From contig DAIOHK010000002.1 in NCBI GenBank assembly GCA_036744795.1, positions 66,782-130,781 on the forward strand: DNA of 64,000 nt, read 5' to 3'. The notes beneath the pieces are model-generated. The model saw nothing but the letters and a program-made list of their open reading frames with translations, ran no database searches and had not been told where the DNA came from. Source of the stretch: UBA5486 sp036744795. Lineage in GTDB: Bacteria > Bacillota > UBA4882 > UBA10575. The translations under genes and the position numbers were made by a program. Of the stretch, positions 1-8,760 are shown one piece after another. The first letter of the stretch is position 1. Every line of letters begins with the position of its first letter.

Positions 1-29
1 TCGAAGATCTAGCCATGGCTTTATAGGTA

Positions 30-92
30 GTCGCTCATGCCGGTTACCTTAACATCAAGAAGTGATTAAAATCAAAAACCGGGTGAGTCGAC
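30..92 (-). repeat. 63-bp GTCG-ended palindromic repeat, copy 1
   Basis: Reading the minus strand, the element starts GTCGACTCACCCGG and ends CCGGCATGAGCGAC, which are imperfect inverted repeats of each other. Between them is a small dyad built on ATCAC...GTGAT. Copies recur at 14077-14139, 30593-30654, 30682-30746, 32208-32271, 41929-41991 and 56247-56308. Similarity to the 14077 copy continues about 20 bp outward (gcctctggagctt), so these two are the closest relatives. Confidence 0.8.
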
Positions 93-128
93 AAGCTCCA
101 GAGGCACTTTAATTTAGGAAGAGGAAAG

Positions 129-269
129 ATGGTAAAAAAGTTTTTAAAAAAACTGGCTCAGATCAATCTTAGGGTGTGGGGGAAAAAACCTCTTAACTAC
201 CATCATGTATCAAGAAAAAATCTGAAGCTTACCCCAGAGTATAATAAGGAAAAACCGCCCGACAAATAA
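129..269 (+). CDS. possible small basic protein (46 aa)
   Basis: A 46-codon frame begins at ATG 129, preceded by a purine-rich gaagaggaaag stretch that could act as a ribosome binding site. The product is lysine-rich (it begins MVKKFLKKLAQ) and has no recognisable domain. A hairpin followed by T residues overlaps its end, as expected for a short stand-alone gene. The evidence is only the start signal, the uninterrupted frame and the terminator, so it may equally be a chance ORF beside the repeat. Confidence 0.35.
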   Translation: MVKKFLKKLAQINLRVWGKKPLNYHHVSRKNLKLTPEYNKEKPPDK

Positions 270-285
270 GGGCGTTTTCTTTTCT
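250..285 (+). terminator. Rho-independent terminator
   Basis: AAAACCGCCC pairs with GGGCGTTTT across a nine-base loop, followed by cttttctttt. It ends the possible small ORF and separates it from the penicillin-binding protein gene. Confidence 0.6.
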
Positions 286-333
286 TTTAGTCGACAAAAT
301 TTAAAATACCTTAAATAATAGGTGTGAAATTTA

Positions 334-2478
334 ATGAACCGGACAAGTGAAAAAGAAGTAAAAAAAGAAGGTTTTGCTAAACTAAAAACAGAGTGGCGGC
401 TGTTACTCCAGAAATTGCTGATCGGCATAGCTGGAGTACTACTAATCATTCTTTGCCTGCCATTAGCCCCCCCTGTTCAACCTATTACTACGCAAATTTT
501 AAGTGATAATGGAGAGGTAATCAGTTTTTTATACCGGGAAAACCGGCAACCGGTTCTTCTCTCGGTAGTTCCTGATTTTTTACAACAGGCTTTTCTGGCA
601 GTCGAGGATCACCGTTTTTATCAGCATAATGGTTTTAGTCCGGTTAGTTTCTTCCGGGCAGCCTATCATAACCTGTTTGTTCGTAAGGGATTACAAGGTT
701 TCAGCACCATTACTCAACAAGTAGCAAAAAATTGCTACTTATCTGCAGAAAAAACATTAATTCGGAAGATCAAAGAATTGTTCCTGGCTTTCCGCCTGGA
801 ACTGCACTATAGCAAAGAGCAGATCCTGGAAATGTATTTAAATCAAATTTATTTTGGCCACGGTGCCTATGGAATAAAGACTGCCGCCCTCACGTATTTT
901 GGGAAACCCCTTCCGGAGCTAAATAGAATCGAATGGGCACTACTGGCGGGAATTCCTAAAGGTCCTGCCCTTTATTCTCCATACCTTAACCGTGAAGCTG
1001 CCTTAAACCGAATTAAAACAGTACTCCAGCGGATGGTAACCGTTGGTTACATTACAGAAGAAGAAAAGGAAGAAATCTTAAACGAACAGATGAGGCTTCC
1101 CGGGTTACAAAACTCTCCCAAACAAGCCCATTATTTTCTTGATTATGCACTAGATGAAGCGGAAAAGATTTTACATCTCCCCAAGGACCAAATACCGGGA
1201 CTGGGCTTAAAGATTGAAACCTCACTTTCATTACCAATGCAAAAAGCAGCTGAAACTGCTTTAAAGAATGGTCTTAGCCCATATCAACATAATCTTCAGC
1301 CACAAGGGGCTATCATCGCCGCTAATCCCAGAACAGGTGAGATTAAAGCTTTAGTCGGGGGGACAGATTACTATAAAACTCCTTTTAATCGGGCATTAAA
1401 AGCCTATCGGCAACCCGGATCCGCCTTTAAGCCCTTTGTTTACCTTGCAGCACTAGAAGCTGGATATACCCTAGCTTCAACTATTCCCTGCCATGCTCTT
1501 TCCTTCTCTACTGATTCAGGGTCATATGAACCGCGGGACTATGGGGCCAAACCTTATCACCAAAGGGATCTAACACTCCGGGAAGCTTTAACAGTCTCCT
1601 GTAATCTTGTAGCTGTTTCTCTCCACCATCGTCTGGATATTACCCCAACTATTAACATGGCCCGCCGTCTGGGGATCACTTCACCATTAAAAGAAAATCT
1701 CTCACTAGCTTTAGGATCCTCAGAAGTAACCCCTATTGAACTACTCCAAGCCTATGCTCCGATTGCTAATGGTGGAAGATCTGTACCCCTCTGGGCGGTA
1801 AAACGAATCTATAATGATAAAGGGAAATTAATCTGGGAACGAAAACCCCGTTCCCGTCAGGTTCTTGATCCTAGGTTAGCTTATTTAATTACTTCAGTTC
1901 TCAAAGGTACTCTCCATCCTGGAGGTACGGCAGCTGTAGCCGGTAACAGTCTCCGCCATCAAGCTGCCGGTAAAACCGGAACCACTCAAGATAATAGAGA
2001 TGCCTGGTTCGTTGGCTACACCCCCCAATTAGCTGCCATAGTATATATTGGTGATGATCAGAATAAACCTCTACCAGCCGGAGGCGGGTCCCTAGCCGCC
2101 CCCATCTGGGTGAATTTTCTCAACCAGGCTCTAGCAGATACTCCTGCCCAACAATTTCTAATACCCGAAGGAATTATTTCCCGGAAAATCTGCCGGGAAA
2201 CGGGGCTGCTTGCCACTCCAGAATGCCCCGGTTTAAATGAGTATTTCCTTTTCGGGCGGGAACCAACGGTTTATTGTGCAAAACACCGGCGGATTAAATT
2301 AAGAGTCTGTACTAAAAGTGGACTCTTACCTAATCCTAACTGCCGGGAGGTGGAAGAACAGGAATTTACCTGGGAAAAGCATCCTAATACTACCTGCGAA
2401 GAATGTCAGGCACCCCGGAATCTTTGGGAGTATTTCTTTGGAAAACCTTTCCCGCTCTTTAAACCAAAAGATGATTAA
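334..2478 (+). CDS. class A penicillin-binding protein (bifunctional transglycosylase/transpeptidase, PBP1A-like)
   Basis: Polymerises lipid II glycan strands and cross-links the stem peptides outside the cytoplasmic membrane. One membrane anchor spans about residues 25-45. The GT51 domain follows, with EDHRFYQHNG at 91-100 (catalytic Glu91) and GFSTITQQ at about 122-129, where the usual second Gly is Phe. The transpeptidase domain has SAFK (Ser363), SCN (about 422) and KTG (about 547). The last 100 residues hold several Cys-Pro-containing segments (for example ATPECPG and NPNCRE), a tail found in many clostridial PBP1A proteins. The 714-aa length is normal. A terminator follows, so it is probably transcribed apart from the envelope operon downstream. 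Confidence 0.95.
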   Translation: MNRTSEKEVKKEGFAKLKTEWRLLLQKLLIGIAGVLLIILCLPLAPPVQPITTQILSDNGEVISFLYRENRQPVLLSVVPDFLQQAFLAVEDHRFYQHNGFSPVSFFRAAYHNLFVRKGLQGFSTITQQVAKNCYLSAEKTLIRKIKELFLAFRLELHYSKEQILEMYLNQIYFGHGAYGIKTAALTYFGKPLPELNRIEWALLAGIPKGPALYSPYLNREAALNRIKTVLQRMVTVGYITEEEKEEILNEQMRLPGLQNSPKQAHYFLDYALDEAEKILHLPKDQIPGLGLKIETSLSLPMQKAAETALKNGLSPYQHNLQPQGAIIAANPRTGEIKALVGGTDYYKTPFNRALKAYRQPGSAFKPFVYLAALEAGYTLASTIPCHALSFSTDSGSYEPRDYGAKPYHQRDLTLREALTVSCNLVAVSLHHRLDITPTINMARRLGITSPLKENLSLALGSSEVTPIELLQAYAPIANGGRSVPLWAVKRIYNDKGKLIWERKPRSRQVLDPRLAYLITSVLKGTLHPGGTAAVAGNSLRHQAAGKTGTTQDNRDAWFVGYTPQLAAIVYIGDDQNKPLPAGGGSLAAPIWVNFLNQALADTPAQQFLIPEGIISRKICRETGLLATPECPGLNEYFLFGREPTVYCAKHRRIKLRVCTKSGLLPNPNCREVEEQEFTWEKHPNTTCEECQAPRNLWEYFFGKPFPLFKPKDD

Positions 2479-2495
2479 CATCTGAGAGAATTGCT

Positions 2496-2523
2496 AAAGT
2501 GCTTTTTTGAGCACTTTTTTTTT
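2496..2523 (+). terminator. Rho-independent terminator after the PBP gene
   Basis: AAGTGC and GCACTT form a stem around a T-rich loop and are followed by an uninterrupted run of T residues, 17 bases after the PBP stop codon. Confidence 0.75.
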
Positions 2524-2536
2524 ATTAGAAATGCAT

Positions 2537-2580
2537 AATTATCCTAGGTATCCATTTAACATAATTAAAAGAGGATAATT
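2537..2580 (+). promoter_or_regulatory. 9-bp inverted repeat upstream of the envelope operon
   Basis: AATTATCCT (2537-2545) and AGGATAATT (2572-2580) are perfect inverted repeats 26 bases apart, about 100 bases before the operon's first start codon. It could be an operator or part of a leader hairpin. No regulator can be assigned. Confidence 0.3.
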
Positions 2581-2678
2581 TTGTTATAGAAAGAATTAAT
2601 CTAGTAAGTTTCTTATGTTAAAGTGTTAAAAAAATTGCCTTAATAATTATGTTTCTAGAAATCTTTCCGGAGGTTAGA

Positions 2679-4619
2679 ATGAAGAATATTAAACAAATCC
2701 TTTTGCTCTCTCTGCTTTTTTCTTTATTCTTTACTCAGCAAAGTTTGGCATTTAACTCCGAGGGGCTAGAAATTAATATTACTGCTGGATTTAGGTATGA
2801 TTTAGCACCAAAAACCTGGATCCCAGTTACTATTCAAATATCTAATTCCGGAGAAGAAGTTAGTGGTGAATTAGTGCTAAAATTAAAACAGGAATTTGTT
2901 TTAACTGGAGAATCAAAGGAAACTGAATATCTTATCCCAATTGCACTCCCTTCTTCTTCACAAAGAATATATAGGACAACTATTTTTAATCCTCCTGCTT
3001 CAGATACCCCACTGCGTTGTGAATTTTCTTCCCAAGATAAAATTTTATTCAGCAAAGATCTTTTTCTCAAACAAGTTCTTAGTGAGCAGAATCTTCTAGT
3101 AATAACTAATTTAAGTTCCGGGTATGAATTTACCAATACTAGTCTCTGGTCAGTCTTCTATCTTACCCCCGAACTTTTACCCGTAGATCCTATCGCCTAC
3201 TGGGGAATTGAAGCGATCATTATTGATCGGGCTGATCTAACTCGATTAAACAGCCATCAAGTAGATGCGATTCTTACTTGGGTTGCTCAGGGAAAAACGA
3301 TTGTTTTGACTGGCGGAAATAGCAGAGCTTCTCTTAGTTCACCCTTAGTTTCCCGCTTATTTAGCGGGAAGATCGGAGGAAAAGAAGTTTTACGCTTAAA
3401 CGGATTTGACAAAGAAGAGCTACTTTTTGCGGGAAATAATGAATTTATTGAAATTTACCAACTAGAAAAACCATCAGCCGGTAGAACCCTGATCGAAAAA
3501 AAGGGAAAACCCCTTCTAATCAAAGAGCAGATTCATGATGGTATCCTTTATTTTCTAACCTTTGATCCCTACGCTCCTAACCTGTATTCCAGACCGGAAA
3601 GAGAGCAACTCTTTTCTTCACTTCTTTCCTTAAGTATAATGGAGACAAAGATCAACCACGGAATTTTAGATTACATGGTCCCTGATCTTCTTCGTTCAGT
3701 ACCATATTCCCTACCTTCCAGATTTTGGGTTCTGGGATTAACCATAGCTTTTAGTTGCTTGTTATATTTCTTTTCCATACGATGTAAAACACGAAAGATT
3801 AATCTTTTCTTAAAATATACGGTTTTCATCCTGTTTACTCTATTTTACTCCGGTTTTATCGTACTTTTTTTCAATTTAGAGATGAGACCAAATAAACAGG
3901 TTCTCTCTGAAATTGCGGTAATTAATAAATCTCCTTTGGGTTCATACGCAGCTGTAGAAAGTTATTATGCTCTTTTCTCCCGTGAAACCTCTGGCCTAGA
4001 AGTAATTTGTGATCGTCGAACTGGTGCTGTAACTTCACTTTCACCCCAAGCCGGTTCTAATCTTAACGAAGTATTAAAAGTTACCATCAGTGATGACCAA
4101 CAGACGAAGATTAAATTTAGCAATCAGAATGACAACTGGTCAAGCCTGGGTTTCCGGGAAAATTACTTTACTAAATTCCCTTTGTTTCTAGAGACTAAAA
4201 AAACAGGGGAAAGACTCCAGATCAGACTAGCAAATTCCAGTAAATTATCTGTGGAAAGGCTTTTACTTTATCAGAATAATAATTGGTTTGAGCTTGGACC
4301 GGTCAATCCCGGAGATACAAATACTTTCGAGATCGATTCAACTACGCCCGAAGCTGATAGTACCCGCGGAATTCCTCTTTACCCCCTTAAAAAGTGGGGC
4401 AGATTAAATGAACATTATTTATTACGCCAAGAATTTCTCAACCGGGTAGCCGGGAGACTCTTCCAAGATACAATCCGGCAAATCGCTGGTAATGAACTAA
4501 GCGAAAACCATACTTATATCTTATGCTTAATTAGGGGCCGAAATCTACCTGAAGGAGCACAGTTGAGCAAAGCTGGAACCAGAGAATTGTTCGGATTTTG
4601 GATAGTACCGGCCTTTTAA
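2679..4619 (+). CDS. secreted/membrane protein with amidotransferase-like domain, first gene of the vWA envelope operon
   Basis: The start at 2679 is preferred over the longer frame from 2649 because GGAGG lies five bases before it and it directly yields a signal peptide (MKNIKQILLLSLLFSLFFTQQSLAF). An extracytoplasmic beta-rich region occupies about residues 25-140. A region at about 140-330 resembles the ThuA/amidotransferase-like fold often found in vWA operons. Two membrane helices lie near 355-375 and 385-405, followed by a second outside domain. No catalytic triad was identified. It heads the operon 2679-13271 and is 16 bases from the next gene. I do not recognise a named family; the role is inferred only from context. 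Confidence 0.7.
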   Translation: MKNIKQILLLSLLFSLFFTQQSLAFNSEGLEINITAGFRYDLAPKTWIPVTIQISNSGEEVSGELVLKLKQEFVLTGESKETEYLIPIALPSSSQRIYRTTIFNPPASDTPLRCEFSSQDKILFSKDLFLKQVLSEQNLLVITNLSSGYEFTNTSLWSVFYLTPELLPVDPIAYWGIEAIIIDRADLTRLNSHQVDAILTWVAQGKTIVLTGGNSRASLSSPLVSRLFSGKIGGKEVLRLNGFDKEELLFAGNNEFIEIYQLEKPSAGRTLIEKKGKPLLIKEQIHDGILYFLTFDPYAPNLYSRPEREQLFSSLLSLSIMETKINHGILDYMVPDLLRSVPYSLPSRFWVLGLTIAFSCLLYFFSIRCKTRKINLFLKYTVFILFTLFYSGFIVLFFNLEMRPNKQVLSEIAVINKSPLGSYAAVESYYALFSRETSGLEVICDRRTGAVTSLSPQAGSNLNEVLKVTISDDQQTKIKFSNQNDNWSSLGFRENYFTKFPLFLETKKTGERLQIRLANSSKLSVERLLLYQNNNWFELGPVNPGDTNTFEIDSTTPEADSTRGIPLYPLKKWGRLNEHYLLRQEFLNRVAGRLFQDTIRQIAGNELSENHTYILCLIRGRNLPEGAQLSKAGTRELFGFWIVPAF

Positions 4620-4635
4620 GAAAGGGGTTTTTATC

Positions 4636-5316
4636 ATGTCTGAGGGTTTTGAGGCAATTGAAAATATCTTTATCAGTGATCTTAAAGCCCATCTTCGGGA
4701 AGATTATTTTCTTCATATCATACTTTTGGTGATAATTATTCTTAGTTTAATCCTCATCTTGTTCTGGCCTACCGGAGTAGTTGCTGGTTTTCACCGGCCG
4801 TTATTAGGGGGATTCTTTGCTAATACCCTCTTAATATCGATATTTGTAGTAAATCTAATCCTGCTAAATCAGAAAAATAAGTTCCCCCGGATGCTCACGA
4901 TACAGGAATGGGTTTTTAATGCTTATCTTTCACGTAGTAAAGTTGTACTCGGAAAAGTTTTTTCTCTTACCCTACAAGGTTTTTTGATCCTTTTTTCTAC
5001 CCTACCCCTGGGATTAATGGTTTTTTTTGCCGGAGGCTTTTCTGCTTATGGCTTAGGTCTTCTATACCTGTTATCAGCTTTAATTGCCATTGCCGGTAAT
5101 TGGATTGGTCTTTATCTACTGGAAAGTTACCCCCATAAATCTTTGAAAACTAATATTACTGTTGTTGCTTGTTACCTGTTGGGAACAATCGTCTCTAGTT
5201 TCTTTTCCCCTCCTTACCTACGGGTTAATATTCCTTTTCAAATCGGCCTCTTCTGCTTTGCTGGCCTGCTTTTTCTGGCTTTAGTTACTAATATCATGGG
5301 GCTGTTTTTTAAATGA
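4636..5316 (+). CDS. six-helix membrane protein, ABC-2 permease-like
   Basis: A 226-aa protein that is almost entirely hydrophobic. About six membrane helices can be seen, starting near residue 26 (HIILLVIIILSLILILFW). The amphipathic stretch between helices 2 and 3 (around NKFPRMLTIQEWVFNAYLSR) resembles that of ABC-2 permeases. Such permeases sometimes precede MoxR/DUF58/vWA genes, but no ATP-binding partner is nearby. Its stop overlaps the next start in an ATGA, indicating translational coupling. The permease assignment rests on topology only. Confidence 0.6.
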   Translation: MSEGFEAIENIFISDLKAHLREDYFLHIILLVIIILSLILILFWPTGVVAGFHRPLLGGFFANTLLISIFVVNLILLNQKNKFPRMLTIQEWVFNAYLSRSKVVLGKVFSLTLQGFLILFSTLPLGLMVFFAGGFSAYGLGLLYLLSALIAIAGNWIGLYLLESYPHKSLKTNITVVACYLLGTIVSSFFSPPYLRVNIPFQIGLFCFAGLLFLALVTNIMGLFFK

Positions 5317-6581
5317 AGCAAAAAAGCGAACTTAATGATCATAACAAAATAATAATGCAAACCCTGGAAAACTTGAAACAGGAATATCGGAAATTCAAAA
5401 TTTTATCCGCGTTTATGCAAGGAATTTTAGCCACTCTTATCCTAATCTTCTGCCTAGTCTTGTGCAAAAAGTTCTTTTATCCTAATCTTAACCGCTCTTA
5501 TTTCTTTTTAGCATTAAGCTGTCCGGTATTAGCCTTATTTATTAATCTCATTCAACCTTGTAATCTAGAAATTTTAATCCCAGAAGCCGACAGGCGACTT
5601 GGTTTAAAAGAGATGCTCAGCACCGTCTATCAATATTTGAAAAAAGAACCGGAGAACCCCTTTCTCCCTTTTTTACAGACGACTTTAGCAGAGCAACTAG
5701 AATTTCTCCCACTCAAACAGGTCTTTCCGCTCAAAAATTCACTACTTATGAATATAACTCTGGTTTCATTCTTACTTTTAATCCTAGTGTTACTCCCAGG
5801 ACGCACCCTTCTTTTTTTTACTACTCCTAGTTCTCCTAGATTAGAACTAGGTCAAGTAAACCAAACAGGGGATGATGAAACTCCCACCAACAACCAGTTC
5901 TTTCCTCAAATCTCTGGCAAAAATCAAAATCGCAATCTAGAAAAACCTGAGGATATCTCTTCCCGACCTCAGCAAGATCCTGGGATAAATCATTTTTATG
6001 CTTCTGAACAAGAAAAATTAGAACAACGTTTATCAGAACATAGTGAGGTAAGAGACTTCCGCCATGAACAAAAAGGAGAAAAATCTCCTTTCCCTGATAA
6101 TCTACATGAATCTGGATCCGCCCCTGGAGAACAGGAGGAAAAAGAGCGACCGACTAGAGTAGCAAGTGAAGAAGGGGTAAATCCTGACTCTCCTGGAGAA
6201 TTACCTGGAGAGGAAATTCAAGATTCCAAAAAAGAAACAACTCAGAAAGATAAGGATAGTAGGCAGCAGCTAAATCCGGAGGATGATGATGATTCTCACC
6301 CAAGAGGCTCTTATGGAGACCACTCCTCTGTTAAACCCGAGGAGGAGAAAACCTCCCCGGAATCAGCAGGATATAAACCTACCGGGATCGATTCATTACA
6401 AGTTAATGATTCCTATCTTTCCACTTATTTAGAGGAACTTTTTCCTCCGGAACCTGGAGTTCAAAACAACGATTTTTACCAGCGGCTTTTAAAGTATAAT
6501 ACACATCTTATACCTGGCATGATTAGCGAGGAGATCCCAATTTTTCATCGGGAACTAATTAAAGAGTACTTTTCGCAATAA
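5313..6581 (+). CDS. membrane protein with long charged extracytoplasmic segment (DUF4175-like architecture)
   Basis: 422 aa. Two N-terminal helices (about 31-52 and 60-80), a short linker, and a third helix (about 143-163) are followed by a long hydrophilic, low-complexity stretch rich in Glu, Asp, Lys, Pro and Gln up to residue 340. A short conserved-looking C-terminal part follows (LEELFPPEPGVQNNDFYQ). This layout resembles DUF4175-type proteins found beside MoxR and vWA genes, but I could not confirm the family. The start overlaps the preceding stop (ATGA). A repeat-bearing gap of about 215 bases separates it from the MoxR gene, so the operon may be split there. Confidence 0.6.
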   Translation: MKQKSELNDHNKIIMQTLENLKQEYRKFKILSAFMQGILATLILIFCLVLCKKFFYPNLNRSYFFLALSCPVLALFINLIQPCNLEILIPEADRRLGLKEMLSTVYQYLKKEPENPFLPFLQTTLAEQLEFLPLKQVFPLKNSLLMNITLVSFLLLILVLLPGRTLLFFTTPSSPRLELGQVNQTGDDETPTNNQFFPQISGKNQNRNLEKPEDISSRPQQDPGINHFYASEQEKLEQRLSEHSEVRDFRHEQKGEKSPFPDNLHESGSAPGEQEEKERPTRVASEEGVNPDSPGELPGEEIQDSKKETTQKDKDSRQQLNPEDDDDSHPRGSYGDHSSVKPEEEKTSPESAGYKPTGIDSLQVNDSYLSTYLEELFPPEPGVQNNDFYQRLLKYNTHLIPGMISEEIPIFHRELIKEYFSQ

Positions 6582-6589
6582 ATTAATTT

Positions 6590-6738
6590 GAATTCGTGAC
6601 ATCTTAAGACACCATGGGAAATCGTGGAAGCCTGCGATAGCGTTTTCCATGGTATAGATCAATGAGTCACGGATTCAGAACTACAGAACTTCAGATATGT
6701 GGTTAAATCTTAAATAATTAAATTATGCAATTCCTTAG
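6590..6738 (-). repeat. composite intergenic repeat, copy 1 (hairpin module plus GGAATTGCATAATT end)
   Basis: Reading the minus strand, the element begins GGAATTGCATAATT, continues through ACCACATAT and an octamer of the type CTGTAGTT, then enters a large dyad bounded by GAATCCGTGAC and GTCACGAATTC with CCATGGAAAACGCTATCGC inside. The same sequence recurs on the plus strand at 56005-56171. No protein is encoded. It fills the gap between the acidic membrane protein and moxR. Confidence 0.8.
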
Positions 6739-6799
6739 GTTAAATAAAGCCTAAAGCAAAAAGTTACTACTAACAATACAACTTAAAAGAGGAGATATG

Positions 6800-7783
6800 A
6801 TGGATAAAAAGAGAATTGAAGAATATCAGCAGCTTTTGTCTGCAGCCAAAAAAGAAATTAGTAAAGTTATCATCGGCTTAGAAGAAATTATTGATGATCT
6901 GTTAGTTTCTATTCTGAATAATGGTCATGTCCTACTGGAAGGTTTACCGGGTTTAGGCAAGACCTTACTGGTCCGTACTTTAAGTCAAGTTTTTGCTTTG
7001 AAATATTCCCGCATTCAGTTTACACCCGACTTAATGCCCGCTGATATTACCGGAACCAATATTTTAATGGAAGATACAAATGGCCGGCGCTATTTTGAGT
7101 TTAAAAAGGGACCACTTTTTGCCCAAATTATCTTGGCAGATGAGATTAACCGTGCTACAGCCAAAACTCAATCCGCTCTCCTCGAAGCAATGCAGGAACA
7201 GAGTATTACAATTGCGGGGGAAACCTACCATTTACAGAACCCTTTTTTTGTGTTAGCTACGCAAAACCCATTGGAATTGGAAGGAACTTATCCCTTGCCT
7301 GAAGCCCAGCTCGACAGGTTTTTCTTCAAGCTCAAGTTTGGCTTTCCTCACCTTGAAGAACTAAAGGTAATTTTAGAGAATACTACCAGTAATACGAAGG
7401 TTACGCTGAACCATATAATCGAAACTAATGAGTTACAAAAAATTCAGATTCTGATTCGGGAGGTTCCAATCTCCTCTGATGTTCTCGACTATGCCGCCCG
7501 CATGATCCTTGCTACTCACCCTGAAATGCCGGAAGCAAGCCCAAGGGTAAGAAAATTTATTCGCTATGGAGCCAGTCCCCGCGGGGGGCAAGCCTTGATT
7601 CTAGGTGGAAAAGCCCGTTCTTTTATGCAAGGAAACTATTATGTAAATTTTGATGATATCAGAAAAGTTGCCATTCCTGCTCTTCGCCACCGGATCATTC
7701 TTAATTTTGAAGGTGAAGCATCCGGAATCAAAGTAGAAGATTTGATCAAGGAGATCATTAATGAGGTACCGGAAAAGATCTAA
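6800..7783 (+). CDS. MoxR-family AAA+ ATPase
   Basis: A MoxR-class AAA+ ATPase, thought to act as a chaperone-like activator of vWA-domain partners. Walker A is GLPGLGKTLL and Walker B is IILADEINRA; sensor and arginine-finger segments follow (FVLATQNPLELEGTYPLPEAQ, ASPR). Two ATG codons are adjacent (6797 and 6800); the second sits at the better distance from GAGGAG and is chosen. About 327 aa, the normal size. The DUF58 gene follows about 100 bases later. The combination moxR-DUF58-vWA is a well-known envelope or stress gene set. Confidence 0.93.
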   Translation: MDKKRIEEYQQLLSAAKKEISKVIIGLEEIIDDLLVSILNNGHVLLEGLPGLGKTLLVRTLSQVFALKYSRIQFTPDLMPADITGTNILMEDTNGRRYFEFKKGPLFAQIILADEINRATAKTQSALLEAMQEQSITIAGETYHLQNPFFVLATQNPLELEGTYPLPEAQLDRFFFKLKFGFPHLEELKVILENTTSNTKVTLNHIIETNELQKIQILIREVPISSDVLDYAARMILATHPEMPEASPRVRKFIRYGASPRGGQALILGGKARSFMQGNYYVNFDDIRKVAIPALRHRIILNFEGEASGIKVEDLIKEIINEVPEKI

Positions 7784-7798
7784 TTTTTAGTGGAGCTA

Positions 7799-7862
7799 TC
7801 AATAGTATGTAGTCAAATCTTAAATCGATCAATTTAAATTATACACTTCCTTGTTCTTAGGA
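7799..7862 (-). repeat. degenerate GGAATTGCATAATT-type repeat end
   Basis: On the minus strand the sequence AGGAAGTGTATAATT, then ATTTAAGATTTGACTACATA, matches the left end of the composite repeat (GGAATTGCATAATT ... ATTTAAGATTTAACCACATA) with scattered changes. It occupies the moxR-DUF58 gap. Confidence 0.5.
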
Positions 7863-7887
7863 TTCATCTACTAAAGGAGGAGCTTTA

Positions 7888-8760
7888 ATGCTTTGGGAGA
7901 GCGATTTTCTGCGTTTCTTGGAAAAACTTGAGCTCATCGCGGCAAAAACCAGACATACTCTTTTTATGGGTCAGCTTTCCAGCCATAAACCGGGAAATGG
8001 GCTGGAATTCAAAGATTACCGCTCGTATCAAAGAGGCGATGATTTCCGTTACATAGACTGGAATTTGTTCTCCCGTTTAGAGCAGCTCTTTTTAAAAGAA
8101 TTTGTTGAGGAACGAGACTTTCTTGTGTATCTGCTTATTGATAAAAGCAGTTCTATGGGATTAGGAACACCATCTAAACTTGAGTTTGCGATAAAACTAG
8201 CCGCTGCTTTGGGCTATATCGCTTTGGCTGGTGCGGATCAGGTAGGAGGAGCATTTTTCTCTACCTATCCTGAGACCGAGTTAAAACCAATTAAAGGGAA
8301 AAATCGGTTCGAACAACTGTTTACTTTTCTCGAACAGGCTCAAGCCGGCGGCCGGACCGACTTAAATTATTCGTTGTCATTCCTTGGCCAAAAATATAAA
8401 AAGCCTGGACTGGTAGTAATTTTATCTGATCTTCATACAGAGAAAGATTATGAAGATGGTCTTAAAATCCTTAAAAAACGCGGTTGGGAGATCTGGATTT
8501 TTCAGATTCTTGACCAATGGGAACTTAAACCCACCGCTGATCAAGAAGTTTATCTGATCGATGCAGAAACCGGCCGTACTAAAGAAGTGATTCTTAATCA
8601 GGAAGCCATCAAGAGTTATCTTGATAATTTTAAAGCAATGCAGACCCGAACTTTAGATTTAGCCCGGCACTACGGGTTTAGCTTTCTTACTCTATCTACA
8701 GCCCAGCCTGTAGAAGAGGTGCTGATCGAAACTTTATATAAAGAAAGGCTGATCAGATAA
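7888..8760 (+). CDS. DUF58 domain-containing protein (vWA-like)
   Basis: A 290-aa soluble DUF58 protein. The family signature runs YQRGDDFRYIDWNLFSR (about residues 48-64), followed by KEFVEERDF. A vWA-like core follows with LLIDKSSSMG at about 87-96, which fits the DxSxS metal-ion-dependent adhesion motif. The start has a clear GGAGGAG. The next gene begins immediately after this stop codon. DUF58 proteins pair with MoxR ATPases; the client of this pair is unknown. Confidence 0.92.
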   Translation: MLWESDFLRFLEKLELIAAKTRHTLFMGQLSSHKPGNGLEFKDYRSYQRGDDFRYIDWNLFSRLEQLFLKEFVEERDFLVYLLIDKSSSMGLGTPSKLEFAIKLAAALGYIALAGADQVGGAFFSTYPETELKPIKGKNRFEQLFTFLEQAQAGGRTDLNYSLSFLGQKYKKPGLVVILSDLHTEKDYEDGLKILKKRGWEIWIFQILDQWELKPTADQEVYLIDAETGRTKEVILNQEAIKSYLDNFKAMQTRTLDLARHYGFSFLTLSTAQPVEEVLIETLYKERLIR

